Shown here piece by piece: positions 8,085 through 19,678 of a stretch of 64,000 nucleotides of DNA. Numbering within the stretch: position 1 is the stretch's first letter; every line of letters begins with the position of its first letter. Source of the stretch: Streptomyces noursei ATCC 11455 (GTDB taxonomy: Bacteria; Actinomycetota; Actinomycetes; Streptomycetales; Streptomycetaceae); NCBI RefSeq assembly GCF_001704275.1, contig NZ_CP011533.1, positions 4,154,001 to 4,218,000 of the forward strand, written 5' to 3'. The position numbers were made by a program, and so were the translations under genes. The notes beneath the pieces are model-generated. The model did not search any database, had not been told where the DNA came from, and was given only the letters and a program-made list of their open reading frames with translations.

Positions 8085-9263
8085 ATGAACCGCCGCCCGC
8101 TCACCGTCATCGGAGGCGGTTTCGCCGGCCTCACCGCGGCCATCTCCGCGGCCGAGGCCGGCGCCACCGTCACCCTCTACGAAGCCCACCGCACGCTCGG
8201 CGGCCGCGCCCGCACCGCCGAGGGCCCCTACCTCACCAACGACGGCCCGCACGCCCTCTACAACCGCGGCCCGCACTGGCCCTGGCTCCGGCAGCGCGGC
8301 CTGCTCAAGCCGCTCGCCCCGCTGCCCCTCCGGGACGCCGCCCGGCTGCGCTTCTTCCACCGCGGCACCCTGCACCGGCTGCCCCCGCTCGGCATGCTCG
8401 GGCTGCGCAGGCACCGCGACGCCCCCGTCGACCAGGACTTCCTCACCTGGGCGCGCACCCACGCCGGCGAGAGCACCGTCCGCGCCGCGGCGCACTACGT
8501 CGGCGTCGCCACCTTCCACCACGACCCCGGCAGCCTCTCCGCCGCCTTCGTCCAGGAACGCCTGCGCCGCACCACCAGCCTGCCGCCGGAGGCCCACTAC
8601 CTCGCCGGCGGCTGGGGCACGCTCATCGAGCGGATGGCGCACCACGCCCGCGACCTGGGCGTACGCATCGAGACGGGGGCCCGCGTCGATGCCCTCCCGG
8701 AGGACGCCCCGGTCATCGTCGCCACCCACCTCGACTCCGCCCGCGCTCTCCTCCGCGACGACCGCCTCAGCTGGACCGGCGCGCGGACGGTGCTGCTCGA
8801 CCTCGCCGTCCGGACCCGGCGCGGCGATCCGTTCGCGCTGTCCGGGCTCGACTTCCCTGGCTGGATCGAGCGGTTCACCAGCCAGGACCCGGGCCTCGCG
8901 CCCCGCGGCGAACAACTCCTCCAGGGCCAGATCGGCATCGGCCCGGACGAGACCCGCGCCGACGGCGTGGCCCGCGCCGAACGCCTCCTGGACGCCGGTT
9001 TCCCGCACTGGCGCGAGCGCACCACCTGGCGCCGCACCGCACTGTCCACCGGCCGTACGGGAGCGGTGGACCTGCCGGGCACCACCTGGCGCGACCGCCC
9101 GGCGATCGACCGCGGCGACGGGGTCTATCTGGCCGGCGACCAGGTCGCGGCTCCCGGCGTGCTGTGCGAGGTGTCCTTCACCAGCGCCCTGGAAGCGGTC
9201 TCGCTCGCACTGCAGGCCAACCCCCGCCGCCCGACCCCCGCCCCTGTCGACCGCACGCGCTGA
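8085..9263 (+). CDS. FAD-dependent oxidoreductase, phytoene desaturase-like
   Basis: A 392-residue flavoprotein. It has the N-terminal dinucleotide fold (TVIGGGFAGLTAAISAAEAGATVTLYE), the following GGRARTAEG motif typical of amine oxidase/phytoene desaturase proteins, and the C-terminal FAD motif GVYLAGDQVAAPGVLCEVSF. Shorter than carotenoid desaturases (about 500 residues) and without a carotenoid gene neighbour. The substrate is unknown. The ATG follows GAAGGAACTGCC. It may be co-expressed with the downstream SoxR-box gene, but the 265-base gap with its own promoter argues for separate control. Confidence 0.85.
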   Translation: MNRRPLTVIGGGFAGLTAAISAAEAGATVTLYEAHRTLGGRARTAEGPYLTNDGPHALYNRGPHWPWLRQRGLLKPLAPLPLRDAARLRFFHRGTLHRLPPLGMLGLRRHRDAPVDQDFLTWARTHAGESTVRAAAHYVGVATFHHDPGSLSAAFVQERLRRTTSLPPEAHYLAGGWGTLIERMAHHARDLGVRIETGARVDALPEDAPVIVATHLDSARALLRDDRLSWTGARTVLLDLAVRTRRGDPFALSGLDFPGWIERFTSQDPGLAPRGEQLLQGQIGIGPDETRADGVARAERLLDAGFPHWRERTTWRRTALSTGRTGAVDLPGTTWRDRPAIDRGDGVYLAGDQVAAPGVLCEVSFTSALEAVSLALQANPRRPTPAPVDRTR

Positions 9264-9412
9264 TCCCCCCACCGCCTCCAGGACGCCCACGGCGCCATCC
9301 CACCCAAGACGCGACGACACCCACGGCGCGACAGCACCCACGACACCCACAACACCCACGAACCCCGGGAGTCGCCCCTCGTCCCAACTCCACCGCCCGC
9401 ACCCCGGCGTTG

Positions 9413-9432
9413 ACCTCAACTCAGCTTGAGGT
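9413..9432 (+). promoter_or_regulatory. SoxR box in promoter of the quinone oxidoreductase
   Basis: ACCTCAA-N6-TTGAGGT is a perfect match to the SoxR operator architecture. It overlaps a -35 TTGACC (9410-9415), with a possible -10 CAGAGT (9435-9440) 19 bases away, the long spacer typical of MerR-family promoters. In S. coelicolor SoxR responds to redox-active compounds such as actinorhodin. Confidence 0.85.
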
Positions 9433-9528
9433 ACCAGAGTGGCGGCAGTCGATCATCCCCCGCGGCGGGGCGGTCGTCCTTCACCGGTGCCCGCCCCACC
9501 GCCCTCCTCCAAAGGAAACGACTCCGCC

Positions 9529-10527
9529 ATGCGCGCAATACGGCTGCACACCTTCGGCCCCGCGGAAAACCTCGTCCACGAGACCCTCGACGACCCCGCC
9601 CCGGGGCCGGGCGAGGTCCGTATCGCGGTGGCCGCGGCGGGCGTCCACCTCCTGGACACCGCCCTGCGCGAGGGCCTGGAAGGCGGCCCCGCGCCGCTGC
9701 CCGACCTGCCGACCGTGCCCGGCCGGGAGGTGGCCGGCACCGTCGACGCCATCGGCGAGGGCACCGATCCCGGCTGGCTCGGCCGACCCGTCGTCGCCCA
9801 CCTCGGCATGGTCCCGGGCGGCTACGCCGAACTGGCCGTGACCGGCACCGACCGGCTGCACGCCATCCCCGAGGGGCTGGATCCGGCCCAGGCCGTCGCC
9901 ATGATCGGCACCGGCCGCACCACCATGGGCATCCTGCTCTTCGCCGCCCTCACCCCCGACGACATCGCGATCGTCCCGGCGGCCGCCGGCGGCATCGGCT
10001 CGCTGCTCGTCCAGTACGCCAGGAACGTCGGCGCGACCGTCATCGGCCTGGCCGGCGGCCCCGCCAAGGTGGCCCACGTCCGCGACCTGGGCGCCGACCT
10101 CGCCCTCGACTACACCGAGGCCGACTGGCCGACCCGCACCCGCCGCTTCCTCGACGAGCGCGGCGCCACCGGGGCCACCCTCGTCTTCGACTCGGTGGGC
10201 GGCGCCGCGGGCCGCGCCGCCGTGGACCTCCTCGCCCGCGGCGGTCGCCACCTGGTCTTCGGCTGGTCCTCCGGCGGGCCGCTGCACCTCACGGACGCCG
10301 AACGCGCCGAACGCGGCATCACCTCCGAAACCGTCCTCGGCCCCCCGATGCTGGCCCGGGTGGGCGGCATCAACCCGATCCGCACCCTGGAGACCGCCGC
10401 CCTGGCCGAAGCCGCCGCCGGCCGGCTCGTCCCCACCGTCCACCGCTTCCCCCTCTCCGAGGCCGCGGCCGCGCACCGCGCCCTGGAGTCCCGCGGCACG
10501 ATGGGCAAGGTCGTCCTGGTGCCGTAG
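9529..10527 (+). CDS. Zinc-type alcohol dehydrogenase-like quinone oxidoreductase, SoxR target
   Basis: A 332-residue medium-chain dehydrogenase/reductase of the quinone oxidoreductase type. The N-terminal GroES-like part contains VPGREVAGTVDAIGEG, and the NADPH fold has the motif AAAGGIGSLLVQYARNVGATVIG. The zinc-ligand Cys cluster of true alcohol dehydrogenases is absent, so it probably reduces quinones or enones with NADPH. The start is the ATG at 9529 after AAAGGAAACG. The upstream SoxR box and fold match the SCO4266 oxidoreductase of the S. coelicolor SoxR regulon (from memory). Expected to help deal with redox-cycling metabolites. Confidence 0.88.
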   Translation: MRAIRLHTFGPAENLVHETLDDPAPGPGEVRIAVAAAGVHLLDTALREGLEGGPAPLPDLPTVPGREVAGTVDAIGEGTDPGWLGRPVVAHLGMVPGGYAELAVTGTDRLHAIPEGLDPAQAVAMIGTGRTTMGILLFAALTPDDIAIVPAAAGGIGSLLVQYARNVGATVIGLAGGPAKVAHVRDLGADLALDYTEADWPTRTRRFLDERGATGATLVFDSVGGAAGRAAVDLLARGGRHLVFGWSSGGPLHLTDAERAERGITSETVLGPPMLARVGGINPIRTLETAALAEAAAGRLVPTVHRFPLSEAAAAHRALESRGTMGKVVLVP

Positions 10528-10647
10528 GCCGGCCGCGCACCGGCCCCGGCCCGGCCGCCGTCGAGGTGCCACGGCCCGCCACCAGCGCGGGCCCCACCCC
10601 GCCCCGCGCGGCGGCCCAGGACGCCGCGGAGATCCGTCAGAAGCGGC

Positions 10648-11763
10648 CTAGCTCACCACCGCCAACTCCCTCCCCGTCACGTTCAGCCGCCGCCCGCCGG
10701 TCTCCGTACACGCCACGATGTCCTCGATCCGCACCCCGAACCGCCCCGGCAAGTAGATCCCCGGCTCGATGGAGAAGCACATCCCCGGTACCAGCGGCAG
10801 ATGCTCGCCCTCCACCATGTAGGGCGGCTCATGGGTGGTGACCCCGATGCCGTGCCCGGTCCGATGGATGAAGTACTCGCCGTAGCCCGCCGCCTTGATC
10901 ACCCGCCGGGCCACCCGGTCGATCTCCTGGCACGCGACACCCGGCCGCACCGCCTCGAACGCCGCCTGCTGGGCCTCCCGCACGATCTCGTGCACCGTCC
11001 GCTCCTCGGCGCTCGGCTCCCCGACGTGCACGGTCCGCGTGGTGTCCGACCCGTAGCCGTCCTTCAACCCGCCGAAGTCGAGCACGACCATGTCGCCGTC
11101 CTCGATGACCCGCTCCCCCGCCTCATGGTGCGGATTGGCCCCGTTGGGCCCCGACCCGACGACCGTGAAGTCCACCTGGCTGTGCCCGTGCTCGGTCAGC
11201 AGCCGCGCCAGATCCGCCGCCACGTCGCGCTCCCGCCGCCCGGCGAACCGCACCCCCAGGATGTCCTGGTACGTCGCGTCCGCGGCCGCCCCCGCCGCCG
11301 CCAGCCGCTCCACCTCGTACGCGTCCTTCACGGCCCGCAGCATCGGCAGCGCCTCCGTCAGCGCCGCGTAGCCGCCCCCGGGGACCGTGCGCTGCAACCC
11401 GAGCAGATGCAGCGCCCACATCCCGTCCGACACCCCGTAACGCCCCTGCGGCGCCAGCCACTTGGCCAGCTCGGCGTAGGGGTCCGCCCCGTCGGACCAC
11501 CCCGCCACCTCCAGCGCCCCGGCCCCCGCGGCGCGCTCCGCGTCCGGCCGCTCCAGTACGGGTACCAGCAGCCGCCCGGCCCGCCCCGGCTCGATCACCA
11601 ACGCCGTCAGCCGCTCGGTCACGGCCGTCGGCCGGTACCCGCACAGCCACACCAGGTCCGGTCCCGGCGTCACGATCACCCCGGCCAGCCCGGCCGCCGC
11701 CGCGGCCTGCCCGGCCCGCGCCATCCGCTGCTCGTACGCGTCCCGCGTCATCGAAGTCACCAT
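10648..11763 (-). CDS. Xaa-Pro aminopeptidase / M24 family metallopeptidase
   Basis: A 371-residue cytoplasmic peptidase of the pepP/pepQ type, acting on peptides with proline in second position. The creatinase-like N-terminal domain covers about 1-140. The catalytic M24 domain keeps the metal ligands in VVLDFGG, YGSDTTRTV, HRTGHGIGV, SIEPGIYL and RIEDIV. The start at 11763 is supported by TAGATT (11771-11776, minus strand) seven bases upstream, so the mRNA is probably leaderless. Aminopeptidase versus dipeptidase (prolidase) activity cannot be told from sequence alone. Confidence 0.88.
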   Translation of the reverse strand: MVTSMTRDAYEQRMARAGQAAAAAGLAGVIVTPGPDLVWLCGYRPTAVTERLTALVIEPGRAGRLLVPVLERPDAERAAGAGALEVAGWSDGADPYAELAKWLAPQGRYGVSDGMWALHLLGLQRTVPGGGYAALTEALPMLRAVKDAYEVERLAAAGAAADATYQDILGVRFAGRRERDVAADLARLLTEHGHSQVDFTVVGSGPNGANPHHEAGERVIEDGDMVVLDFGGLKDGYGSDTTRTVHVGEPSAEERTVHEIVREAQQAAFEAVRPGVACQEIDRVARRVIKAAGYGEYFIHRTGHGIGVTTHEPPYMVEGEHLPLVPGMCFSIEPGIYLPGRFGVRIEDIVACTETGGRRLNVTGRELAVVS

Positions 11764-11993
11764 GCCGCGAAATCTACGCCGCCCTGCCCGTCGGCCCCGG
11801 CGATCTCGACAAGGTCAACAGATCAACAGGCCGGTCCGGGCCGACGCCTCGGATCGGGTCGACACCCCGGTCCGGGCCAGGAGGTCATGCCGTCCGCTCT
11901 CGCGGCCCCGGCCTCCGCGTCGCCAGAAACAACTGGCGCCCGCCCGCCCCGACTTCCCCCCCCCCCGGGACACCCACCCCACCGGACAACAAA

Positions 11994-12026
11994 AAGCCCA
12001 GGTCAACATAGCTGTGACCTGGGCTT
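11994..12026 (-). terminator. Rho-independent terminator after tRNA-Thr
   Basis: 12-bp perfect stem AAGCCCAGGTCA / TGACCTGGGCTT with a nine-base loop. On the minus strand it is followed by a T-run (complement of ACAAAAA at 11989-11995), unusual in GC-rich DNA and diagnostic of an intrinsic terminator. Confidence 0.78.
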
Positions 12027-12031
12027 CCCAG

Positions 12032-12105
12032 AGCCCCCTGTCGGATTCGAACCGACGACCTTCGCTTTACAAGAGCGGCGCTCTGACCAGCTGAGCTAAG
12101 GAGGC
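12032..12105 (-). tRNA. tRNA-Thr (anticodon TGT)
   Basis: A full 74-nt cloverleaf on the minus strand: acceptor GCCTCCT pairs with AGGGGGC; D arm GCTC/GAGC; anticodon loop CTTGTAA gives anticodon TGT, reading ACA; T arm GTCGG-TTCGAAT-CCGAC. CCA is not encoded. The first anticodon-stem pair (C27-A43) is a mismatch. A terminator follows directly. Confidence 0.95.
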
Positions 12106-12300
12106 GTACCGGAAGAAGTGTACCTAGGCGCACCCGGTGCCGGTTGCCTTATTCGGGGACGCCTGGTTCAGGCGTCACCCGGACACCGTTCGCGCCGCCC
12201 ACCTCGCTCCGGCCCGCCCGGGCGTCGCCCGGCGATTTCGTGACCGCGGACCTACTGACACCCGGCCCCGGCGCAGGTAGCGTCACCAGCGGCTTGCCGC

Positions 12301-12316
12301 TGTGGACTACACCACT
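12301..12316. promoter_or_regulatory. dre-like (DasR) site upstream of msiK
   Basis: TGTGGACTACACCACT keeps the core TGGnCTAnACCA of the DasR operator ACTGGTCTAGACCA(C/G)T, matching 12 of 16 positions. It lies 104 bases upstream of msiK. DasR is the GlcNAc-responsive repressor of Streptomyces; control of msiK by DasR has been reported as I recall. The rest of the 12106-12419 gap contains a short hairpin at 12158-12176 and nothing else clear. Confidence 0.5.
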
Positions 12317-12419
12317 TCGTGTGGTGGGCCCCGGGGGTGGGCCGCGCGCACTCCTCCATGGGGCGCGCTCTCCTTTACTCGGATCGTCCGGCACGTTCCT
12401 GCCGGTGAAGGGACACACC

Positions 12420-13550
<1,131 letters not shown>

Positions 13551-13887
13551 CCGGCCGGCGGACGGGCGGAGCCGGGCGGCGGGGGTGCTTCTCCGGCCCG
13601 CTCCGGCCTGATCCGCCCGCCCCCGACCCATCTGGTTTACCGCGGCGGCGGTGTGGGGTACTGCGCGTCCCCGCACCGCCGCCGCGGCGCGTCCGGGCCG
13701 CGGCGGACCAGCGCTCCCAAGCCCGGGAACGGGACGACGGGCGCCCTCGCCGCACCCCGCGAAGCCCGCCCGGAAGCGGCTTTTCGCATCAATCCGTCAA
13801 CCCAACAACCGCACCGACGAGCCATTCCGTCCCCCGATAAGGTGACCAAATGTCGCCAAATCATCACCCCTCGCTACCATCACGACC
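13551..13887. other. Intergenic gap after msiK
   Basis: 337 bases with no convincing gene. The last 40 bases become AT-richer and carry TACCAT (13875-13880) seven bases before the next start codon; otherwise I see nothing. Confidence 0.6.
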
Positions 13888-14304
13888 GTGAACTCCGCAG
13901 CCCGCCGTATCGGCCGAACTCTCGCCCTCGTCCTGCCCGTCGTCCTCGTGCTCTCCGGGACCCTCGCGGTCACCCGCGTCCCGTGGGCATCGAAGACCAC
14001 CGAGTCGCAGGTGCTCGCCGCGTCCTCCGGCAAGGTCTCCACCAAGGCCGGCCCCCGCGCCGCCCAGGACGTGCTCCGGGACCGTCTCCTCGTCGAACTC
14101 CAGGAGAAGGACCCCGGCGTCGCCCTGACGCACCTCCAGGAGGCCACCACCGCCCGGCCCTCGCTGGCCAAGCACTGCGCCTCCATCGCCCGTGCCCTCG
14201 GCCGTGCCGCGGTCGCCAAGTACGGTGCCGCACACCGCGCCCAGGCGTTCTCCCGGCCGGTCTGCGACACCTCCTTCGCCTCCGGTGTGGCCGCCGCCCA
14301 GTGA
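13888..14304 (+). CDS. Small secreted or membrane-anchored hypothetical protein
   Basis: 138 residues. An N-terminal hydrophobic segment (TLALVLPVVLVLSGTLAV, about 11-28) acts as signal peptide or anchor. The remainder is Ala-rich, with two Cys (AKHCASIARAL; RPVCDTSFA) that could form a disulfide outside the cell. No known domain recognised. The GTG start has TACCAT seven bases upstream and no Shine-Dalgarno sequence, so it is probably leaderless. The next gene starts 30 bases later with its own -10, so the two need not be an operon. Confidence 0.7.
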   Translation: MNSAARRIGRTLALVLPVVLVLSGTLAVTRVPWASKTTESQVLAASSGKVSTKAGPRAAQDVLRDRLLVELQEKDPGVALTHLQEATTARPSLAKHCASIARALGRAAVAKYGAAHRAQAFSRPVCDTSFASGVAAAQ

Positions 14305-14334
14305 CCGCCGCTCGCACCGCATAGGGTGCGAAAC

Positions 14335-15063
14335 ATGACAGGTGCCCCGCATTCCCACCCCACGCAGGCCGTGGTCCTGGCCGGCGGCCAGGGCTCCCGT
14401 CTTCGCCCGTATACCGACGACCGCCCCAAGCCGATGGTCGAGATTCCCGGTACCGGAACCCCGATCATCGGCCATCAGCTGAACTGGCTCGCCGAAGAGG
14501 GCGTCACCGACGTCGTCATCTCCTGCGGGCACCTCGCCGAGGTCCTCCAGGACTGGCTGGACCAGGCCCAACTCCCCTTGTGCGTCACGACTGTTGTCGA
14601 GACCGAGCCGCTGGGTCGCGGCGGCGGCCTGAAGTACGCCGCCGGCTCCCTGCCCCGCCCGGACGAGCCCTGGTACGCCACCAACGGCGACATCTGGACC
14701 CGTTTCCCGCTGCGCGAGATGGCCGCCTTCCACGACGAGCGCGACGCCGCGGCCACTCTGGCACTCGCCCGCCCGCGCATCCCCTGGGGCGCCGTCGAGA
14801 CCGACGCCTTCGGGCACGTCGTGGATTTCATCGAGGCCCCGCCCTCCCCGTATCTGATCAATGCGGGCGTCTACGTCTTCGCCGCGACCTTCGCCGAGCT
14901 GCTGCCCGCCCGGGGCGACCACGAGCGCACCACCTTCCCGCGCCTCGCCAGGGAACGCCGGCTGGCCGGCTATCCGCTGCCCCAGGGCGCCTACTGGCGC
15001 GCCATCGACACCGCCAAGGACCTCACCGAGGCCGCCGAGGAAATGGCCGCACACGGCCGCTGA
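14335..15063 (+). CDS. Sugar nucleotidyltransferase (NTP_transferase family)
   Basis: A 242-residue enzyme of the glucose-1-phosphate/mannose-1-phosphate nucleotidyltransferase family, making an NDP-sugar from NTP and sugar phosphate. It has the signature AVVLAGGQGSRLRPYTDDRPKPMVEI at the N-terminus, the second motif YATNGDIW with the metal-binding Asp, and INAGVYVF. It lacks the C-terminal left-handed helix, so it is a short single-domain form. Sugar and base are unknown. TAGGGT (14322-14327) is seven bases before the ATG at 14335, supporting a leaderless start there over the in-frame GTG at 14326. Confidence 0.86.
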   Translation: MTGAPHSHPTQAVVLAGGQGSRLRPYTDDRPKPMVEIPGTGTPIIGHQLNWLAEEGVTDVVISCGHLAEVLQDWLDQAQLPLCVTTVVETEPLGRGGGLKYAAGSLPRPDEPWYATNGDIWTRFPLREMAAFHDERDAAATLALARPRIPWGAVETDAFGHVVDFIEAPPSPYLINAGVYVFAATFAELLPARGDHERTTFPRLARERRLAGYPLPQGAYWRAIDTAKDLTEAAEEMAAHGR

Positions 15064-15200
15064 GCCGCCGTCGACGGCGGCGGCGGGCCTTCGGATGCTT
15101 CGGGGGTGCTTCGGATGCCGGCGGCGCGTCGAACTCGCCGAGCCCCCGCCCACGACGCGCTCCCCGCCCCCTGCCGCGACGAGAAGCGGCCCGCATCACT

Positions 15201-15258
15201 GGTCCCCGACCGCTCGCCCCGGCCTGAGGCCGTGAAGGGGGCGGAGCGATCGGGGACC
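15201..15258. terminator. Bidirectional terminator, long imperfect hairpin
   Basis: GGTCCCCGAcCGCTC at 15201 pairs with GAGCGaTCGGGGACC ending at 15258, enclosing a second small hairpin GGCC-TGA-GGCC. It lies between two convergent genes. Confidence 0.6.
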
Positions 15259-15306
15259 GGTGAGGCGGGCGGTGTGGGGGAGCGGGGCGGCGTGGGCCCG
15301 GGTGGG

Positions 15307-16887
15307 TCAGCCCAGCAGGCCGCCGAGGGTGCTGCCGCGGCCGGAGTCGCTTCCGGGGGCGCCGCTGCTGGAGCTGCCGCTCGTGCCCCCGCCGGTGCCG
15401 CCCGAGCCGGTCGGCGACTGGGTGCGGCCGGGGGTGCGGCTCGGGCCGGACAGCTGCGGGGCGCTGCTGGTCGCGCCGGGCCGGCGGGCCGAGCTGCCCG
15501 TGTGACCGCCCGCCGACGGACTGCCGGGGGCCGAGGCCGACGGCGTGCCCGGCTTGTGGGCCTTGTGGGAGGCGCTCGTGGAGGGCGCGCCGGGGTGGCC
15601 GGGGATGTGGTGGCCGGGGCGGGCGGCGTGGTGGCCGGGGCGGGGCAGGGGCGAGCCGGGGAGGTTGTTGATGGCGGGCTCGCCGGGCCGCGGCACGGTC
15701 GGCACCCGCGCGGTCCGTACGGCGCCGCCCAGCAGGGAACCGATGAGCAGGGTCAGCCCGGCCACCACCGCGGTCATCACGGCGCCGCGGCGCAGCACCC
15801 GGCGGCGCAGCGCACCGACCTCGACGCGCGGGCCCAGCCGCCGCCATGCCTCACCGGCCAGCCGGGCGTCCATGGAGTAGACGGGGGCGCCGGCGATGAT
15901 CAGCGGGCTCCAGGCGGCGAGGTAGATGATGTCGGGGGCGTCGTAGGCGGGCAGGGTGCGCCAGCTGACGGTCATCAGCAGCGCCGCGGAGAGCAGCGCG
16001 CCGAACGAGGCGGCGACCCGCTGCCACAGTCCGCAGATGGTCAGCACGCCCACCACGACCTGGAGGAAGGCCACCGTCAGCCCGGCGCCGACGGGGTGCG
16101 CGACCGCGAAGTCCCGCAGCGGCACGGCCAGTTCCCAGGGGTGGAGGGAGAGCAGCCAGGTGACCATCGAGCCGCGCTGGCCGCCGTCGAAGTAGACGGG
16201 GTCGCAGAGCTTGCCCATGCCGGCGTAGACGGAGATCAGCCCGAGGAAGATCCGCAGCGGGAGCAGCACCACGCCGAGGTTCATCCGGCGGCCGGGGTAG
16301 TAGGCGTGCCGGACGCTGTCGCCGCCGCGCCGCCGGACCCCGGTGTCGTAGCTGTCGCGCGTCTCGAAGCGCTCGTCGTCGCGGCCGTCCTCGTCGTCGT
16401 ACCGCTGGCCGGGCAACCGGGCGGCGACGGCGCGGGTGCCGCGCGGCAGGGTGTCCTCGCCGTCGGCGGGGCCGCGCGGGCCGACGACGGTGGAGGCGGG
16501 GGAGCCACCGAGCCTGACCCGGGGCAGGACCTGGGTCGTGCCGACGTCCTCGGCCGGTCCGCGGTCCAGGCCGACGCTGGCGTCGCGCACCGCGTGCAGG
16601 AGCTGGGTGGTGGCGCCGGCGGTACCGCCCGGCTCGGTGCGACCGCTCCAGACCACGGGCGTGCGGCGTCTGGGCGGCGATCCCCGGAGGGCGGGGACGC
16701 GCGTGGTCTCTGCCAGGCGGCCGGCGACCACGGGAGCGGCGAGCTGCACGCGGAAGCTGGCGTGGTTGACGATGACCTGCGCGGGATCGCACGGCACCTT
16801 GACCGAGCTCAGGACCGGCTCGTCGTCGAAGGTCGACGACGAGCGTCCCCCCGTAGGCGTGCGGGGTGTTCTGGTGTCCACGCTCAT
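15307..16887 (-). CDS. DoxX-family membrane protein with long flexible tails
   Basis: 526 residues. A hydrophilic N-terminal half (about 1-205) leads into a four-helix DoxX/MauE-like membrane domain (about 208-350; RIFLGLISVYAGMGKLCDPVYF, FLQVVVGVLTICGLW, ALLMTVSW), then a further helix (AVMTAVVAGLTLLIGSLLGG) and an extracellular-looking Pro/Ser/Gly/His-rich tail of about 140 residues. DoxX proteins are linked to thiol and oxidative stress management; the role here is not known. An inverted repeat TAACCG-N9-CGGTTA (16889-16909) lies immediately upstream of the start and may be an operator. Confidence 0.76.
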   Translation of the reverse strand: MSVDTRTPRTPTGGRSSSTFDDEPVLSSVKVPCDPAQVIVNHASFRVQLAAPVVAGRLAETTRVPALRGSPPRRRTPVVWSGRTEPGGTAGATTQLLHAVRDASVGLDRGPAEDVGTTQVLPRVRLGGSPASTVVGPRGPADGEDTLPRGTRAVAARLPGQRYDDEDGRDDERFETRDSYDTGVRRRGGDSVRHAYYPGRRMNLGVVLLPLRIFLGLISVYAGMGKLCDPVYFDGGQRGSMVTWLLSLHPWELAVPLRDFAVAHPVGAGLTVAFLQVVVGVLTICGLWQRVAASFGALLSAALLMTVSWRTLPAYDAPDIIYLAAWSPLIIAGAPVYSMDARLAGEAWRRLGPRVEVGALRRRVLRRGAVMTAVVAGLTLLIGSLLGGAVRTARVPTVPRPGEPAINNLPGSPLPRPGHHAARPGHHIPGHPGAPSTSASHKAHKPGTPSASAPGSPSAGGHTGSSARRPGATSSAPQLSGPSRTPGRTQSPTGSGGTGGGTSGSSSSGAPGSDSGRGSTLGGLLG

Positions 16888-17064
16888 CTAACCGAGTGAC
16901 CCGCGGTTAAGACACTGCCTTGACCGGCCCGATCTGTCCGAGACCCGTCAAAAGATCACGTGATACGGCAGAGGCGTACGGAGCGTCATGCTGTGCCCCG
17001 GACCGGGCGGCGGTGCGGCCCGCCCGGCCCGGGGCACCGCCGGAAGCACCCGGCGGCGGCCGCC

Positions 17065-18018
17065 TCAGCCGCGGCGGCGGGCCGCCTCCCACAGGACCAC
17101 ACCGGCGGCGACACCGGCGTTCAGCGACTCCGCGCCACCCGGCATCGGGATCCGCACGCGCAGGTCGCAGGTCTCGCCGACCAGCCGCGACAGGCCCTTG
17201 CCCTCGCTGCCGACGACGATGACGACCGGGCCGTCCAGGACCTCCAGGTCCTGCAGCTCCACATCGCCGTCCGCGGCCAGGCCGACCACCGTCAGCCCGG
17301 CCTTCTGGTACGACTCCAGGGCCCGGGTGAGGTTGGTGGCGCGGGCGACCGGCGTACGGGCCGCGGTGCCCGCGGAGGTCTTCCAGGCGCCGGCCGTCAT
17401 CCCGGCGGCGCGGCGCTCCGGCACGACCACGCCGTGGCCGCCGAAGGCGGAGACGGAGCGGACGACGGCGCCGAGGTTGCGCGGGTCGGTCACGCCGTCC
17501 AGCGCGACGATCAGCGGGTCCTCGCCGGCGTCGAGGGCGGCGGCGGAGAGGTCCTCGGGGTGCGCGTAGTCGTACGGCGGGATCTGGGCGACCAGGCCCT
17601 GGTGGTTCAGGCCGTTCGTCATCCGGTCCAGCTCGGCGCGCGGCGCCTCCAGGAGGTTCAGCCCGAGCTCGGTGGCGAGCTGGAGCGCCTCGCGCACCCG
17701 CTCGTCGTTGTCGATGAACTGCTGCACGTACAGGGTGGTCGCGGGGACGCCCTCGCGCAGCGCCTCGACGACCGGGTTGCGGCCCACGACCAGCTCCGCG
17801 GTGCCCTTGGCGCCGCCGCGCCGCGGCGCCGGCCGGCGGTTCGCGGCCTGCTTCGCCTGGGCGTTGGCGACGCGGTTCTTCACGTGCCCCTTGCGGGCGG
17901 ACGCGGGCGGGGTCGGGCCCTTGCCCTCCAGGGACCGGCGCCGCTTACCGCCACTGCCGACCTGAGCGCCCTTCTTGTTCGACGTGCGGCGGTTCCTGCG
18001 CTGGCTGTTGCCGGCCAT
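17065..18018 (-). CDS. rlmB: 23S rRNA (guanosine-2'-O)-methyltransferase RlmB (TrmH family)
   Basis: 317 residues. A basic, Arg/Lys-rich N-terminal extension (about 1-70) is followed by the substrate-binding domain ([18 protein letters not shown]) and a SPOUT knot methyltransferase domain. Conserved motifs: [31 protein letters not shown], and [22 protein letters not shown], which form the trefoil-knot SAM site. It methylates the ribose of G2251-equivalent in 23S rRNA. Located 150 bases downstream of cysS on the same strand, the usual actinobacterial cysS-rlmB pairing. Confidence 0.88.
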   Translation of the reverse strand: MAGNSQRRNRRTSNKKGAQVGSGGKRRRSLEGKGPTPPASARKGHVKNRVANAQAKQAANRRPAPRRGGAKGTAELVVGRNPVVEALREGVPATTLYVQQFIDNDERVREALQLATELGLNLLEAPRAELDRMTNGLNHQGLVAQIPPYDYAHPEDLSAAALDAGEDPLIVALDGVTDPRNLGAVVRSVSAFGGHGVVVPERRAAGMTAGAWKTSAGTAARTPVARATNLTRALESYQKAGLTVVGLAADGDVELQDLEVLDGPVVIVVGSEGKGLSRLVGETCDLRVRIPMPGGAESLNAGVAAGVVLWEAARRRG

Positions 18019-18169
18019 GGGTCACCTGTTTCTTCACTGCTCTCGACGTCTCGCGACGTGGAGTGGGTACGTACGTATGGATTGAGTGTCGCCCGTGGCC
18101 ACCGGGAAGGGCGAATCCGGCTGGTGGCCGGGGGTACGGCCGGTCCCCGGGGAACCCCCGGGGACGGGC

Positions 18170-19564
<1,395 letters not shown>

Positions 19565-19678
19565 GGGACCAGGGTAGTCGGAACGCGGCAGTGCCCCGTG
19601 CCCTCTTGGACACGGGGACACCGAAGCGTCACAGCCGTCCGATTCGCCCGTACTTGCGGACGCGCCTTCGCGGGCGGC

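Noticed and set aside
9290..9380. CACCCACGAC-type repeats possibly forming a CRISPR-like array
   Set aside because: The repeats are short, irregular and without spacers; this is low-complexity intergenic sequence.
11956..11966. Run of about 11 C between the Xaa-Pro peptidase gene and the tRNA terminator
   Set aside because: It lies in no gene, promoter or ribosome site that I can see, so no function is proposed; unlike the run at 63080 its position has no evident effect.
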